From: Endotrypanum monterogeii
Taxonomy: Eukaryota > Euglenozoa > Kinetoplastea > Trypanosomatida > Trypanosomatidae
NCBI GenBank assembly: GCA_000333855.2
Contig: CM007320.1
Location: forward strand, 797,289 to 861,288
Direction: 5' to 3'
DNA: 64,000 nt
Shown: one piece after another, positions 11,110-21,158 of the stretch
How positions within the stretch are numbered: position 1 is the first letter of the stretch
Layout: each line of letters opens with the position of its first letter
Program-made: the position numbers and the translations under genes
The notes under the pieces: generated by a model
What the model was told of the DNA's origin: nothing
What the model saw: the letters and a program-made list of their open reading frames with translations, nothing else
The model's database searches: none

Positions 11110-13917
11110 ATGCCGAGCTTCTCTCTATTCAATAAGAAAAAGGATAAGAGAAAGAAAAATGATGACGCTGTAGGGAGTCCAGAGGTAGTGGTCTCTCTGC
11201 CGACTGCCGGGGGAGACTCTGAGGAGGCCAAACCACTCACCTCCAAGGCCAGCAAGAAGTTGACCGGGTCTGACAGTGCGACCGATAGGTTTGTGCTCTC
11301 AAGTAAAACTACGCCACCTGCTAGTGCGTCTGACCCTGCTACTTGTACCTCACCTTCCCCGTCCTCGAGCAAGCTGCGGTCTCACTCTGGAAATGCCGTG
11401 GCGCCTTTGCCGCAACTGTCTCCCATGTCGATTACGCCTGATGCTCGATCGAGTGCGGACACTATGCAGCAGCAGACCTCTATATCAGGCGACTCCTCTG
11501 TCTCTACGCCGCACGGCGCCGATCTATTTCCGCGCGAACTGTCGGACGTGACTATTCCACAGCTCACAGAGGTATTTCAGGTATTTCGTACTTTTCTCGA
11601 CAAGTGCGCAAGCGCTGGAGTGAAGCAGACATCTGTGTCACAGCTGCGTGAGGTCCTTCCCAAGATCGCTGCTGTGAACACTCTTGTGACGGCGGAGACG
11701 ATCGGGGCGATGGGCTTTCATTCTACCTTTTTGATTCAGCCCATGCTAACTCACCTCTTGGAGCAGCCAGCACCCCTGCGCGCGCGCCTGTGCCTCGCCA
11801 TCTATCGCTTCTGCGGGGAGTTGAGTGAGGAGCTGGAGGACGAGTTGCTTTCGCAGGATACAGGGTTTTTCGGCGGCCTTCAGGCCATGAACCCAAACCT
11901 GTTGCCTGCCGCCGGTAGCGACCATGGAAACTCTGAAGCTCCGTTCAACACTTCCCCTGGCGGCGATGGCGCTGCGGCAAACGGCCATACGAAGCTTGAG
12001 CGCTGCCCTGACCTCGATCTCCAAAGGATCTATAAGTGCCTTTTGCAGAAAGACGGGTACTTGCCCAGCGCGGAGGAGCTCAACGAAATTTTCCTCCGAG
12101 TGCAAGAGTTGCTGCGAGCTGAGCCAAACGTGCTAATGGTGCAGATGCCAGCGGTTCTTGTCGGAGACCTGCACGGCCAGATACGTGACTTGCTCGACAA
12201 CGTGCTGACGCTAGGTGGCCCACTCGTGCCGAGTGTGGCGCTGACATCTCCTGAATCCTCCTCTCTCCGGCCGAAGGAGCGCGTCACCCCCAAGACTGAG
12301 AGCGGCGACAGGGTGTCGGTTAACTGCAAGGGAAGCAGCCAAGCGAAAGGGCCTGCAAAAGCCTCGAGTGCTGCGTCAAAAGGTGATACAAGTCAGCCTG
12401 TGGGGTCCCAAAACTACCTGTTTCTTGGCGACTATGTTGACCGTGGTCCGAACAGCCTCTGCGTGATCGCACTGCTGTTCACGGCTAAGCTGTTGTCTCC
12501 GAAGACTGTGTTCTTGCTGCGTGGCAACCACGAGTGCTCGAATACAAATCGCTTCTATGGTTTCCTAGACGAATGCCACCGTCACTACCCCATCGTGGAC
12601 AACAAGGTCACTACATATTGCATGGGAACCCTATCGCCATCCGAAGAGGATGCAGACGACATGGTAGAGAGTCGAAGCGGTAGCAACAGCAGCAGCATGG
12701 GCGTTAGCTCTGCTCCCAAGGGGGGCGCTGGTTCCCCAAGCACTGTGAATCCAACTAGCGTTTTCGAGCCCACAGCGCCTGCGCAGGGCAGTGGAGACGG
12801 CGAGGATGACGACTCAAATCCAGATGATATGGGGTGGGGCATGCAGGATCACCCGCTGTGGCTTGTGGCGAATGACACGCTTCGCCTGCTTCCTCTCTGT
12901 GCTGCTCTTTGGGAGGAAGTCGAGATGGACGATGAGGTTACCCTGCCATGCGCTTCCGATACCGCCACTGCCGTGACAAAAAGCGAGGAATCTGTGCCCG
13001 CATCTGATGCTGCGGAGAGTGCCGCAGTGCCGGTAGACACAAAAGGGACCACATCCAAAAAGACCACAAGAAAGGGTATTTGCGGGAGCTGTGCAGACTC
13101 AAGTCTTGCGGAGGCCTGCAAATCCTCAAAATCTGCAATGGCCAAGTCACTTGAAGCCACAGATGGCAAGACACGCACCACGAGGAACAAGGTGGCCGGT
13201 GGCCCCAGCAGATCGACACCGCTGTCACCGCTAGCACCACCCAGTACCAAAGCCCTCTCTAGGCCGAGGAGGACACGTTGTGTTGTGCGCGTGTGCGCCA
13301 TGCACGGTGGTCTTTCTCCCTTCATTGATGACAGCATCGATGGCATCATCGCCATTAACCGATTCCGCGCCATCGAGCGGGGCGCTCTTGCCGATCTCAC
13401 TTGGTCAGATCCATCCTCAAACGCAGCCCCGCGCGGTGCGAGGGCGAGCTCCGGAAAACTGTCTAGTCCCTGTGAAAACGCTCTGCCAGAAAACGAGGCA
13501 TCCCTTGCCACACCTGCAACGGAGGCATCGGGCTTCAAGTCGAGTCATGTGTCTCTCAGTCAGTTTCGATCCACCTGCATCTTCAACGGAACCCCCATTG
13601 GCTTCAGCGGCAATCCGCGTGGTACGGGTCACATATTCGGCGAGGATGTCACGGTGAGCTTCATCAACACAAATCACTTATACTTCATCGTGCGTGCGCA
13701 TCAATGCGTTCAGGAGGGGTTTCAGTGGTCTCATAACAGTCGCGTGTTGACTGTATTCTCGGCCACTAATTATTGTGGTATGCGCAATAAAGGAGCGGTT
13801 CTCTTGCTAGACAAGCACGGCGCCCCTACACTTAAACAATACGAGTACAGGGAATCTGACAGCATCCCGCTCATAGCTACCGTCAGCGCGCCGCAACCGC
13901 CTAAGTTATTCTCGTAG
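11110..13917 (+). CDS. PPP-family Ser/Thr protein phosphatase with large insertions
   Basis: The 935-residue protein carries a complete set of PPP catalytic motifs: GDLHG (352-356), GDYVDRG (440-446), GNHE (472-475), HGGLSP (from 732), LTWSDP, RAHQ (862-865) and FSATNYCG. The metal ligands (Asp, His, Asn) are all present, so it should be an active metal-dependent phosphatase. RAHQ and the C-terminal pattern look more like PP1/PP2A than PP2B. A typical catalytic core is about 300 residues; here it has an N-terminal extension of roughly 345 residues with a Ser-rich, Lys-rich start. Low-complexity insertions lie at about 365-435, 500-580, 625-725 and 765-830. Substrates and regulatory subunits are unknown. 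The start is the first ATG after a clear acceptor. The phosphatase call is secure; subclass is not. Confidence 0.92.
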   Translation: MPSFSLFNKKKDKRKKNDDAVGSPEVVVSLPTAGGDSEEAKPLTSKASKKLTGSDSATDRFVLSSKTTPPASASDPATCTSPSPSSSKLRSHSGNAVAPLPQLSPMSITPDARSSADTMQQQTSISGDSSVSTPHGADLFPRELSDVTIPQLTEVFQVFRTFLDKCASAGVKQTSVSQLREVLPKIAAVNTLVTAETIGAMGFHSTFLIQPMLTHLLEQPAPLRARLCLAIYRFCGELSEELEDELLSQDTGFFGGLQAMNPNLLPAAGSDHGNSEAPFNTSPGGDGAAANGHTKLERCPDLDLQRIYKCLLQKDGYLPSAEELNEIFLRVQELLRAEPNVLMVQMPAVLVGDLHGQIRDLLDNVLTLGGPLVPSVALTSPESSSLRPKERVTPKTESGDRVSVNCKGSSQAKGPAKASSAASKGDTSQPVGSQNYLFLGDYVDRGPNSLCVIALLFTAKLLSPKTVFLLRGNHECSNTNRFYGFLDECHRHYPIVDNKVTTYCMGTLSPSEEDADDMVESRSGSNSSSMGVSSAPKGGAGSPSTVNPTSVFEPTAPAQGSGDGEDDDSNPDDMGWGMQDHPLWLVANDTLRLLPLCAALWEEVEMDDEVTLPCASDTATAVTKSEESVPASDAAESAAVPVDTKGTTSKKTTRKGICGSCADSSLAEACKSSKSAMAKSLEATDGKTRTTRNKVAGGPSRSTPLSPLAPPSTKALSRPRRTRCVVRVCAMHGGLSPFIDDSIDGIIAINRFRAIERGALADLTWSDPSSNAAPRGARASSGKLSSPCENALPENEASLATPATEASGFKSSHVSLSQFRSTCIFNGTPIGFSGNPRGTGHIFGEDVTVSFINTNHLYFIVRAHQCVQEGFQWSHNSRVLTVFSATNYCGMRNKGAVLLLDKHGAPTLKQYEYRESDSIPLIATVSAPQPPKLFS

Positions 13918-14214
13918 CGGGTGGGGGTGCGCAAAGCTTCTGCTCATCAACGCTCTTGCATGGTCTGGTGTTAAGGCAGCTCATCTTATACAGTGTGCCC
14001 GTGTATCTTTTTTATTGAATACCAGCTCATGAGGTATGATCCCTCCATCCGACTTCTCAGTTGTCGCTTGCGCGTAGGCATGTGCGCCTCTTCAGGGTTT
14101 TTGATCGGCACTGACTGCGTAGCTGAGCTCGAGCTACTAGAATCATAGTGCATGCCTCCTCTTCGTTTTCATGTACACACGCCACATTTTGTTACCCATA
14201 TATTTGCTCTCATC

Positions 14215-14217
<3 letters not shown>

Positions 14218-14248
<31 letters not shown>

Positions 14249-14260
14249 AAAAAAAAAAAA
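14218..14260. repeat. Adjacent poly(C) and poly(A) tracts
   Basis: About 21 C residues run directly into about 22 A residues. Exact lengths are likely to be unreliable in the assembly. Confidence 0.9.
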
Positions 14261-15022
14261 CGACATCAACACCCTGACACCTCTTCCTTCGTGACCCCCG
14301 TCGTCCTTCCCATGAAAATACATCTATATTAATATATGTCTAAACAAACTATTAATGTATAAATAAATAAATAAATATATATATATATATTTATTTATAT
14401 TCCAAATTTTTTTTTTTTCATGTTCGAGGAAGGTTTACATCTCGGAACAGATTTGCGTCTGGGTGGTGGTGGGGGTGGGGAAAGAGTCAGCGGAGCTGAA
14501 GGATGTGCGCTGCTGGTGTTGTTGTTCTTGCCCGCATCTCATCTCATTCACATTGAGCACTACTGTTTTTTTTTTTTTTGCCTCCTTTTGTTTGCTTCTT
14601 TTTGCGTATTCTTACAGCTGAGTCTTCCGTCGGTTTGACCATCTTGGAGGTATACGGACATCTTAAAAAATAAAAAAAAAGTGGTGTTCACCCGCAAATC
14701 GTTTGAAGATGTGGGATATAACAAGGGTATATGTTTCTCTGCCCCCACGGGTAGAGGGTGAGAGGTTTCTGCGTCTACGTGTACATATCTCCTTCTCCTA
14801 CCATGGCATCTCGGTATATGCCTAAGTGTGGGCTTGTGTCTGCTTCCTGCTGTATTCGTTTCTGCTTCACACCTGTTTTAATCTCATTTTCCCCGGCATT
14901 GTTCTTTCCCTTTTTTGTATCTTTTCTGCTGGAACAACCTGACGTACCCATCGATGCATTCACACAGACAGTGAGAGAGATGAGTCTCCAACCCTCTGTA
15001 CCGAAGCGATTTTAAATCCCGA

Positions 15023-15080
15023 CTTCTTTCTTTTTATCCTGGCCTCCCCTCTCCATTTTCTTTTCTCGGGGTTGACGAAG
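15023..15080 (+). promoter_or_regulatory. Predicted trans-splice acceptor of the DUF72 gene
   Basis: A strong C/T-rich tract precedes AG 15079-15080. The first ATG after it is the DUF72 start at 15128. Confidence 0.55.
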
Positions 15081-15127
15081 GCATCGATTACATATTCTGT
15101 GGCTACCCACATACTTCAGTATCTGGG

Positions 15128-16630
15128 ATGCCAGATCAGTCTTCTGCTTCGTGTGCATTGCAGCCATCAACGCGACTGTCGACACAGGGTCAACAGCTGA
15201 TTGAGCGCGGACCGCATGACACGCTTGTTCAGCATTCCCCTTATGGCCAATCAAGGAATACCGCCTATGGATGGGGAAATCTCTTCCAGCGCCCCCTTTC
15301 TGCCATCATTCCTGACCACCCATTCGTTCACATTGGGATCAGTTCGCTAAACGGTGTACCGACTGTGGGGCGATCGGATAGGTCGATGCGGAGCTTACTG
15401 AGTCAGTACCGTAAGAAGTTCAACTGCTTGGAGCACTGCTACCCCTATCATAAGGTAGGGGACACGGAGACGTGGAGAGCCTGGGCGAACATGGTGAAGG
15501 ATAGCAACGCTAGTAACAATGACCACGTCAAAGAACCCAAACCAGCGCGTGTTTCTCTCGCACAGGCGATTGCAGACACTCTAAATGCAGATGTTATCGC
15601 TGCCGAATCGACGTCACTGCGCCCGCTCGCGATGAACGATAACCGCTTTCTGTATGCGATCAAGGCGAACAACTTTCTCACCCATGTCAAGCAGCTTAAC
15701 ATGGAGGATGCAGAGGTGGTGGAGCACGTGCATATATTTTTCCGAGAGCGATGCGCAGCACTTGAGCCTTTCTTGGGCCCCGTGTTGGTGCAATTGCCGC
15801 CTTCATTTGGCTACTCTTCTGAAAACATGCACCGACTCACAAGGTTGTATCAGGCGCTTTCCCAAGAGGAAACACGGGTGCCGGAGACGATGCCGCAGTC
15901 GTGCGAGGCCGTGTCGTCATCGGACACTTCCTCGACGCCCGTGTCGGGCCTGGTTGCACGGCAGAGGTGGCAACGACTCCGCATCGCGGTGGAGTTCCGA
16001 AACCGCTCCTGGTTTCGCGAGGAGACGTTCGCTCTTTTAGGTTGTTTCCGCTGGGCTCTCGTAGTGGCGCACCACCACGATGACCCTACATACGCACAGG
16101 TGGTGGATACGGGTGCAGGGTTCCTTTACATTCGCCTGCACGGACCGCTGGGGCGCAACGTGGGCGATTACGGTCCCATGACCATGCGGCTGTGGGCGGA
16201 GGAGATATTGCGCTACCTTCGCCCGGAAACGTCTGGCGCCGTCAGCGGTGCAGTCGGCTCAGCGCCATGCGGATCGGCGCGTGAGGTGTTTGTCTTCCTG
16301 AATAACAGTGACTCACATGTAAGTGGTACGGCAAGCTCTGTGGTGGATGCGACGTGTTTAGCTGAGCAGTTGCGAGGCTTGCTTCAGTGTGCATCTTCAA
16401 CGGTACCATCGGCGAACAGTTCGACTGAATGTGGGGTGCCTCTCCCGGACACTGAGTCAGCCGTTGTAGCCGGTCTTCAAAGGAACGGTAAGCTGTCTGT
16501 GAGTAACGGTGACCGTCGCCGTTCGAGTGAGAAGATTGTCGAGTCTGAGAGAGACGTGTTGCCCGCGAAGCGACAGCGCACTGCGCTGCGAGGCCCTTCC
16601 AAACACCTAGACGACATCGTCATCGACTAG
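15128..16630 (+). CDS. DUF72 (YecE-like) family protein
   Basis: The 500-residue protein shows the DUF72 pattern in order. First comes HIGISSLNG (about 60), then FNCLEHCYPYHKVGD with TWRAWANM. These are followed by RFLYAIKANNFLTH, LGPVLVQLPPSFGY, RIAVEFRNRSWF (about 280), GFLYIRLHGP (about 332), an acidic WAEEI helix, and EVFVFLNNSDSHVSG. DUF72 proteins adopt a TIM-barrel fold and are mainly bacterial and archaeal; no enzyme activity is established for the family to my knowledge. A usual member is about 240-300 residues. This one has an internal Ser/Thr-rich insertion (about 245-275) and a C-terminal tail of 100 residues with a basic KRQR cluster that could be a nuclear signal. Ancient transfer from a prokaryote is possible but not shown by base composition. 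The start is the first ATG after the acceptor. Confidence 0.85.
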   Translation: MPDQSSASCALQPSTRLSTQGQQLIERGPHDTLVQHSPYGQSRNTAYGWGNLFQRPLSAIIPDHPFVHIGISSLNGVPTVGRSDRSMRSLLSQYRKKFNCLEHCYPYHKVGDTETWRAWANMVKDSNASNNDHVKEPKPARVSLAQAIADTLNADVIAAESTSLRPLAMNDNRFLYAIKANNFLTHVKQLNMEDAEVVEHVHIFFRERCAALEPFLGPVLVQLPPSFGYSSENMHRLTRLYQALSQEETRVPETMPQSCEAVSSSDTSSTPVSGLVARQRWQRLRIAVEFRNRSWFREETFALLGCFRWALVVAHHHDDPTYAQVVDTGAGFLYIRLHGPLGRNVGDYGPMTMRLWAEEILRYLRPETSGAVSGAVGSAPCGSAREVFVFLNNSDSHVSGTASSVVDATCLAEQLRGLLQCASSTVPSANSSTECGVPLPDTESAVVAGLQRNGKLSVSNGDRRRSSEKIVESERDVLPAKRQRTALRGPSKHLDDIVID

Positions 16631-18146
16631 CGCTTTTCCGCTAAGCACAAGGTAGCTTCTTCAGAGCAGTGTTTTGGCGCCGGGAGGAAAGGTCGACCCC
16701 CCCCCCCCATTCCCTCTCCACACACAGACACGCCTGTCGTAGCGCGGCATGTTGCTTGCATTATGTTTTCTAAGGATCTTGACCGCGTGCTCGAATTCCA
16801 CCTGCATCGCTGTTTCTTGTTTTTATTCTCCAGCTAGCGGGATATATTCATCCTCTCATCGCGTGTGTATGTGTGCTGATGTCCGAGCATGCGTAAGCAC
16901 ATCTCTTCGTTCACGACGCGCACGGGAGCGCAAAACCACGTGGGTAACCGATCCACACCGCACTGAAGAAAAAAAAAAAGGATGAACAATGTTTTGAAAG
17001 GCGCCCATAAAGCTGAGATGGAGTTCCCTTCGCTGCTCTGTCTTTTTGTTTCATCGAAATTTCTCTCTAACGTCGCGCAGCTGTTCACTTTCAAAAAAAA
17101 AACGGCGCGCGTGATTGCGAAACATGTGTTCTTAAACTTCAAACTGTTCACGGTGTGGAAGAAGCCCACCTTTTTTCTTCTTGCGGGTCTCTTACTGCTA
17201 AGTACTGTGCCGTGCTTATGAATTCCCCTCCCCCCCTCCCACTTGCCCATTTATCGAACAGTCGCAGGATAATATCTTTTTTTCGTAAGTGTGTGTGCGT
17301 GTGTGTGTGAATGGGGGTTCACTCTGCTCTGAAATGATCCACATCCGTAAGCTCTGACAAAGATTCGAGGAGGATAATGACGAGTGCTTGACACCTTTAT
17401 ATATATTTATAGAGCGTTTTTTTATACAGAAAAAAATCCTACCGTGGTGTGCCTTCTTGTCCTACTATGTGATTCCTCGAGCTACCTCGGCAAGTCGCAT
17501 ATGCACAGGCAGTTGAGGGAAGCAGCTTATCGGCTCCGTGAGATGGACCTAGGGCACACACTCACCTTCAGGAGAGGGAGGAAAACGAGGAGAAAGGAAT
17601 AAACACACACACACACACACACTTTCTATCGTTGTGGTTTTCGCGTGATCCGTCGGGCGTTTTCTTCCTTTATTCTGCATTGAAAAGTATGTTTATCCGA
17701 CGGAGATTCGTACACGGGGCAGTGGGCAGGGGCGGAAGGATGAGACCAGCAAAAATAAAAACCTCAGCCCTTTTTTTCTTTCCTTCTTCAACTACATTTG
17801 TGTCCACCCTTCCTTTTTGGTTCACTTCCCATTGGCCACCTCCAGTAGCGCCGCCACAATTCGCATCTTCACATAGGCTGTCATCCACTTGTCCTGGTAC
17901 CCAGCAAGGGAAACGTTGGTTTCCCTGCAGCTGCTTCAGTCTGTCTTGCGTCCATGTGACGGTGGTTTGCTGTCCACGTTGGGACCTTCAGCTGGCGCAT
18001 GCGGTGACACGGACCGCTGTGTTCACCGACTCGGTTCAGCCGACTGAATCATCACCGTGTTTTCCCCCCCTCTTTCTCTTCCTCTCTCCGCCTCTTCCGA
18101 GGTACATTTGCTATACACCTTCAGTAGCATTATCGCTCCCTCGGAG
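16631..18146. other. Intergenic region between the DUF72 and TPR genes
   Basis: About 1.5 kb of spacer. A 79-codon frame at 16982-17221 starts with ATG and ends in a hydrophobic segment like a tail anchor, but it lacks a clear pyrimidine tract and is only a weak candidate. A basic stretch near 17480-17602 has good codon character but no supported start. There is a (CA)n near 17603-17622 and the strong acceptor before the TPR gene. Confidence 0.5.
18059..18101 (+). promoter_or_regulatory. Predicted trans-splice acceptor of the TPR gene
   Basis: A nearly pure C/T stretch of about 40 bases ends at AG 18100-18101. The next ATG, at 18147, is the proposed start. Confidence 0.6.
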
Positions 18147-19142
18147 ATGATCTCTAGGGCAGCGAAGGAACCACCACTTCCCCAGGACTTGAGGGCGCGT
18201 CTCGACGCCCTCACTGCAGTCAAGTGGAGTGAGCTTCCCGCTGACGACGCGGACGCTCCAGCACGGCTTTCGCAGCTGCGCGATGACTGGAAAGCATTGG
18301 GGAATTCTTGCTATGGTAAAGGTTTTTTCTTGGCCGCCATTCAGTGCTACTCACAAATTTTGGAGCTTCCCGGTGGTGACACAGCCGCAATTCGCAGCAA
18401 TCGCAGTGCAGCCTACTTGCAGTCCCCTATGCTCTCAGGTCCCTCCTTGGCTTTGAAGGATGCTCAGAAAGCGGTTGAGCTGGAACCGAAATGGTTTAAG
18501 GCGCACCTCCGCGTTGGCGACGCGCAGCGAAAACGGGGTTTCTTTGCGGAAGCAGATGCTGCGTACCGTGAGGCACTCGATCTTCAGCCGGACTGTGCCG
18601 CTGCGCAAGATGGACTCCGTGCCGTGCAGGCCAATTATTCCACGGCGCGTTCAGCGGCGGAAACATTGCCTGAGGGTTTCAACAAGCACGCATTCTTCTC
18701 CAACACCTCAGAGTCGAAGCAGGCGCTTCCATCGAGGACTTTCGTTCATGCGAATGCGACAGCGCCGTTAGGCGAAGAGGCACCACAATTGTCGCAGGAA
18801 CAGCTTATACAAGTATGGAAGTCCGAAATAAGCACACGTGAGGATCGCACAGGCTGTCGACCGCGACAGGTGTCACTCTCAGAAGCAGATAGACAGCAAG
18901 GCAGCGCCATAAAGCACGCGTTTATGGCGCGCTTTCGCTCCAAGCTCGAGTCTGACGAGGATTTGGGTGCAACTCTCCGTCAGCGACATGAGGAGAGCAT
19001 GCTGCGTGGCGAAGGGGTGAGCTACCGTGACGCAGACAGATTCCGGCACATCTACTCGAATTCTACGAACGCGATTGGGCTCGCCATTTCATCTGATGCA
19101 TATAAGGAACACACTGGCCGTGTTGATCACCGCACTTGGTAA
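18147..19142 (+). CDS. TPR-repeat protein, STI1-like
   Basis: The product is 331 residues from the first ATG after the acceptor. Three tetratricopeptide repeats fill about residues 40-150. They can be recognised from KALGNSCYGKGFFLAAIQCY, the SNRSAAYL block, AVELEPKWFKAHLRVGDAQ and AYREALDLQPDCAAAQDGL. This spacing and the basic carboxylate-clamp-like residues resemble the TPR domains of HSP70/HSP90 co-chaperones such as STI1. The C-terminal half is charged and predicted helical, with no recognised domain and no STI1 DP repeats seen. It is probably a soluble adaptor. The TPR call is firm; a chaperone link is an inference from the repeat type only. Confidence 0.8.
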   Translation: MISRAAKEPPLPQDLRARLDALTAVKWSELPADDADAPARLSQLRDDWKALGNSCYGKGFFLAAIQCYSQILELPGGDTAAIRSNRSAAYLQSPMLSGPSLALKDAQKAVELEPKWFKAHLRVGDAQRKRGFFAEADAAYREALDLQPDCAAAQDGLRAVQANYSTARSAAETLPEGFNKHAFFSNTSESKQALPSRTFVHANATAPLGEEAPQLSQEQLIQVWKSEISTREDRTGCRPRQVSLSEADRQQGSAIKHAFMARFRSKLESDEDLGATLRQRHEESMLRGEGVSYRDADRFRHIYSNSTNAIGLAISSDAYKEHTGRVDHRTW

Positions 19143-21120
19143 TGCAGTGACACACACAGAAAGAAAAGTAGGCGGTGGTGGTGTAGGCAGACCGCATAGC
19201 GTAATGGGTCTCAAGAGATCCGGATAAGCAGACTAGAGGACGACCTTCCCGCTTTTTCCATGCCCCCCCCCTCCTCCCTTCACTGTCTGTCTTTCCCCTT
19301 ACGGTCTTCTGTCCGTTTTCTCGCACTCTCGCCTTTTCTTTACCTCGTTTTCGCCCTCCTCTTCCTCTTCCTCATCCTCCTTTTAAGTGTGTACATGTGA
19401 GTGCACCCTTTCTGATTTGTTGATTGCAGCTGCTCTGTTTCTTTCATTCTACGCGCGTGTGTGTATGTATGTGTGTTTGCCCTCTCGATATGTGTTCCTA
19501 TGTTCGAGATTTCTCACCATCCGTGGGCTTTGTTGTTGTTGGGTAGTGTCGCTGCAAAGCATCGGCATGCCTGCGCACGTGCGTGGATGCAGATGCCTTT
19601 CTGCGCATGGATGGCTTTTGCATTTTTATCTGCCCAAGCGTCTGGATCCGAACGTGATTTGATGGCTGTGGCGATATTCTGTGTGTGTGTGTGTGTGTGG
19701 TGTGCATTTAACCCTCTTCCACAAATTCACTGCACCCTGGCTGCTGCCTGTGTTGTTCCTTCCCCCACAACTCTTTTCTTTGTCACGTATCCAGTGACCA
19801 GATGTACGTCAATTTCGCGTCGTTTCCTTTTGTTGATCATCGTTCAGTTGCATCACCTCTCGCACTCTATTTCCCCCCTCCTCCCAAGACCTTCAAAAGA
19901 AAAAAAAAGAGGTACTGTGTGAGTCATTGCAAATTACGTGAAAGAAAAAAAAATCTGTATCAATAAAGGGCCATGGTGCGAAAGAAAACGCTAACAAGGA
20001 GCGAGGACATGCTTATGGTCTAGCAGTCAGAGTTACCCACACAGATAACAATACGTACTCGTGGACTCGCGCTCCTCTCGCTTGAAGCAAAATGGGAAGA
20101 TGCCGATGTGCATTTGCCGCCCCTCTCCTCACTGTTTCTATATAGTTATGAAGCATCAGGAGTTGCATCTCGATGCCGAGCTGTAGCGTGCCATTTTCCT
20201 TTGTGCCCCTAGTCTTGCGACTTCTGAACTCTCCCTCTCTTGGTCACCCCCCCCTCCCCCCGAGACAGGGGAGGGGGAGTGCGAGAGTTTGTGTCACGCA
20301 TTGTCATCGCCGACGGTGGCAGTGGGTGATTTCACCTCCGAGGGAGCACATGTGTGTGTTTTCTGTCTTGACAGAAGGGGGGGGGTACGACGTGGATTTT
20401 ATATTCAAACGTCCACGCAGTCATGTTGCTACTTTGCCTTTCACCATGTTATTGTTTTTCAAATCTTGGTTTATTTCCACTACATCTACTACCCTCTCCT
20501 CCTTCCCTTACCCCCTTTTTGACTTTCAGGCGCACTATCTTTCACCACCACCAGAATTGTACCCTCTCTTGCTCCGGTGGTCAACTCTGACCGCTGCGCG
20601 GAATGCATGTCGGGGTCCCTGCTTTTCTGTCACCTTGAAGCAGGATCACCGGGGAATTCTTGACACGAAGTGGATTCCCATATCACTGAACATCCCTCTC
20701 CAACCCCTGCCGAGGTGAACAGGGCACTTCTGCTGGCGACGGTGCCATGTGCACTGGGCCTGTGCAAGTCGTAGTGCCTCACTCATACGGGTATTGTTGA
20801 CCACGACCCATATGGTGCTGCGTCATGGGAACCCGCCGCTGTGAGGGTTTGTGCGCCACTGGTCGAGCCGGTAGAGCGCCGGTGTGATTCGAACGATCTT
20901 CACCGTGACGGGGGCGGCTCCCCCTCCCCCCCTCTCCCCCTCTTCGAAGGACGGCACTGTGTTGCGACCGGCTCATTTGGAGCGGCGGCGAGGTAACCTG
21001 TAGAGAAGGCTTGTGTGTGGTGTCTGAAATGGATGTGGTTTGTCGGTAGCTGGGGATGGTGAGAATTGCAGCAGGGGCACCTCTATCGCTCTCTTACAGA
21101 ACACGATGGTGTCGTGACGG

Positions 21121-21158
<38 letters not shown>

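Larger units (their letters stand above)
13918..15127. other. Intergenic region between the phosphatase and DUF72 genes
   Basis: About 1.2 kb of presumed UTR and spacer. It contains the C21-A22 homopolymer pair (14218-14260), an AT-rich TAAA/TA tract near 14359-14402, T-runs, and the pyrimidine tract before the DUF72 gene. No gene or RNA is seen. Confidence 0.6.

Noticed and set aside
16982..17221. A 79-codon frame ending in a hydrophobic tail
   Set aside because: No pyrimidine tract before it and mixed codon use; kept only as a remark in the intergenic entry.
19973..20212. A frame from ATG 19973 that would reach 20212 if TAG at 20021 were ignored
   Set aside because: Third positions are under 40 percent G/C and a run of this length is expected by chance. 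No evidence for stop readthrough.
20860..20896. A tRNA gene in repeat B because of the A-box-like and B-box-like sequences
   Set aside because: The boxes are too close, no acceptor stem or anticodon arm can be folded by eye, and the B-box is imperfect.
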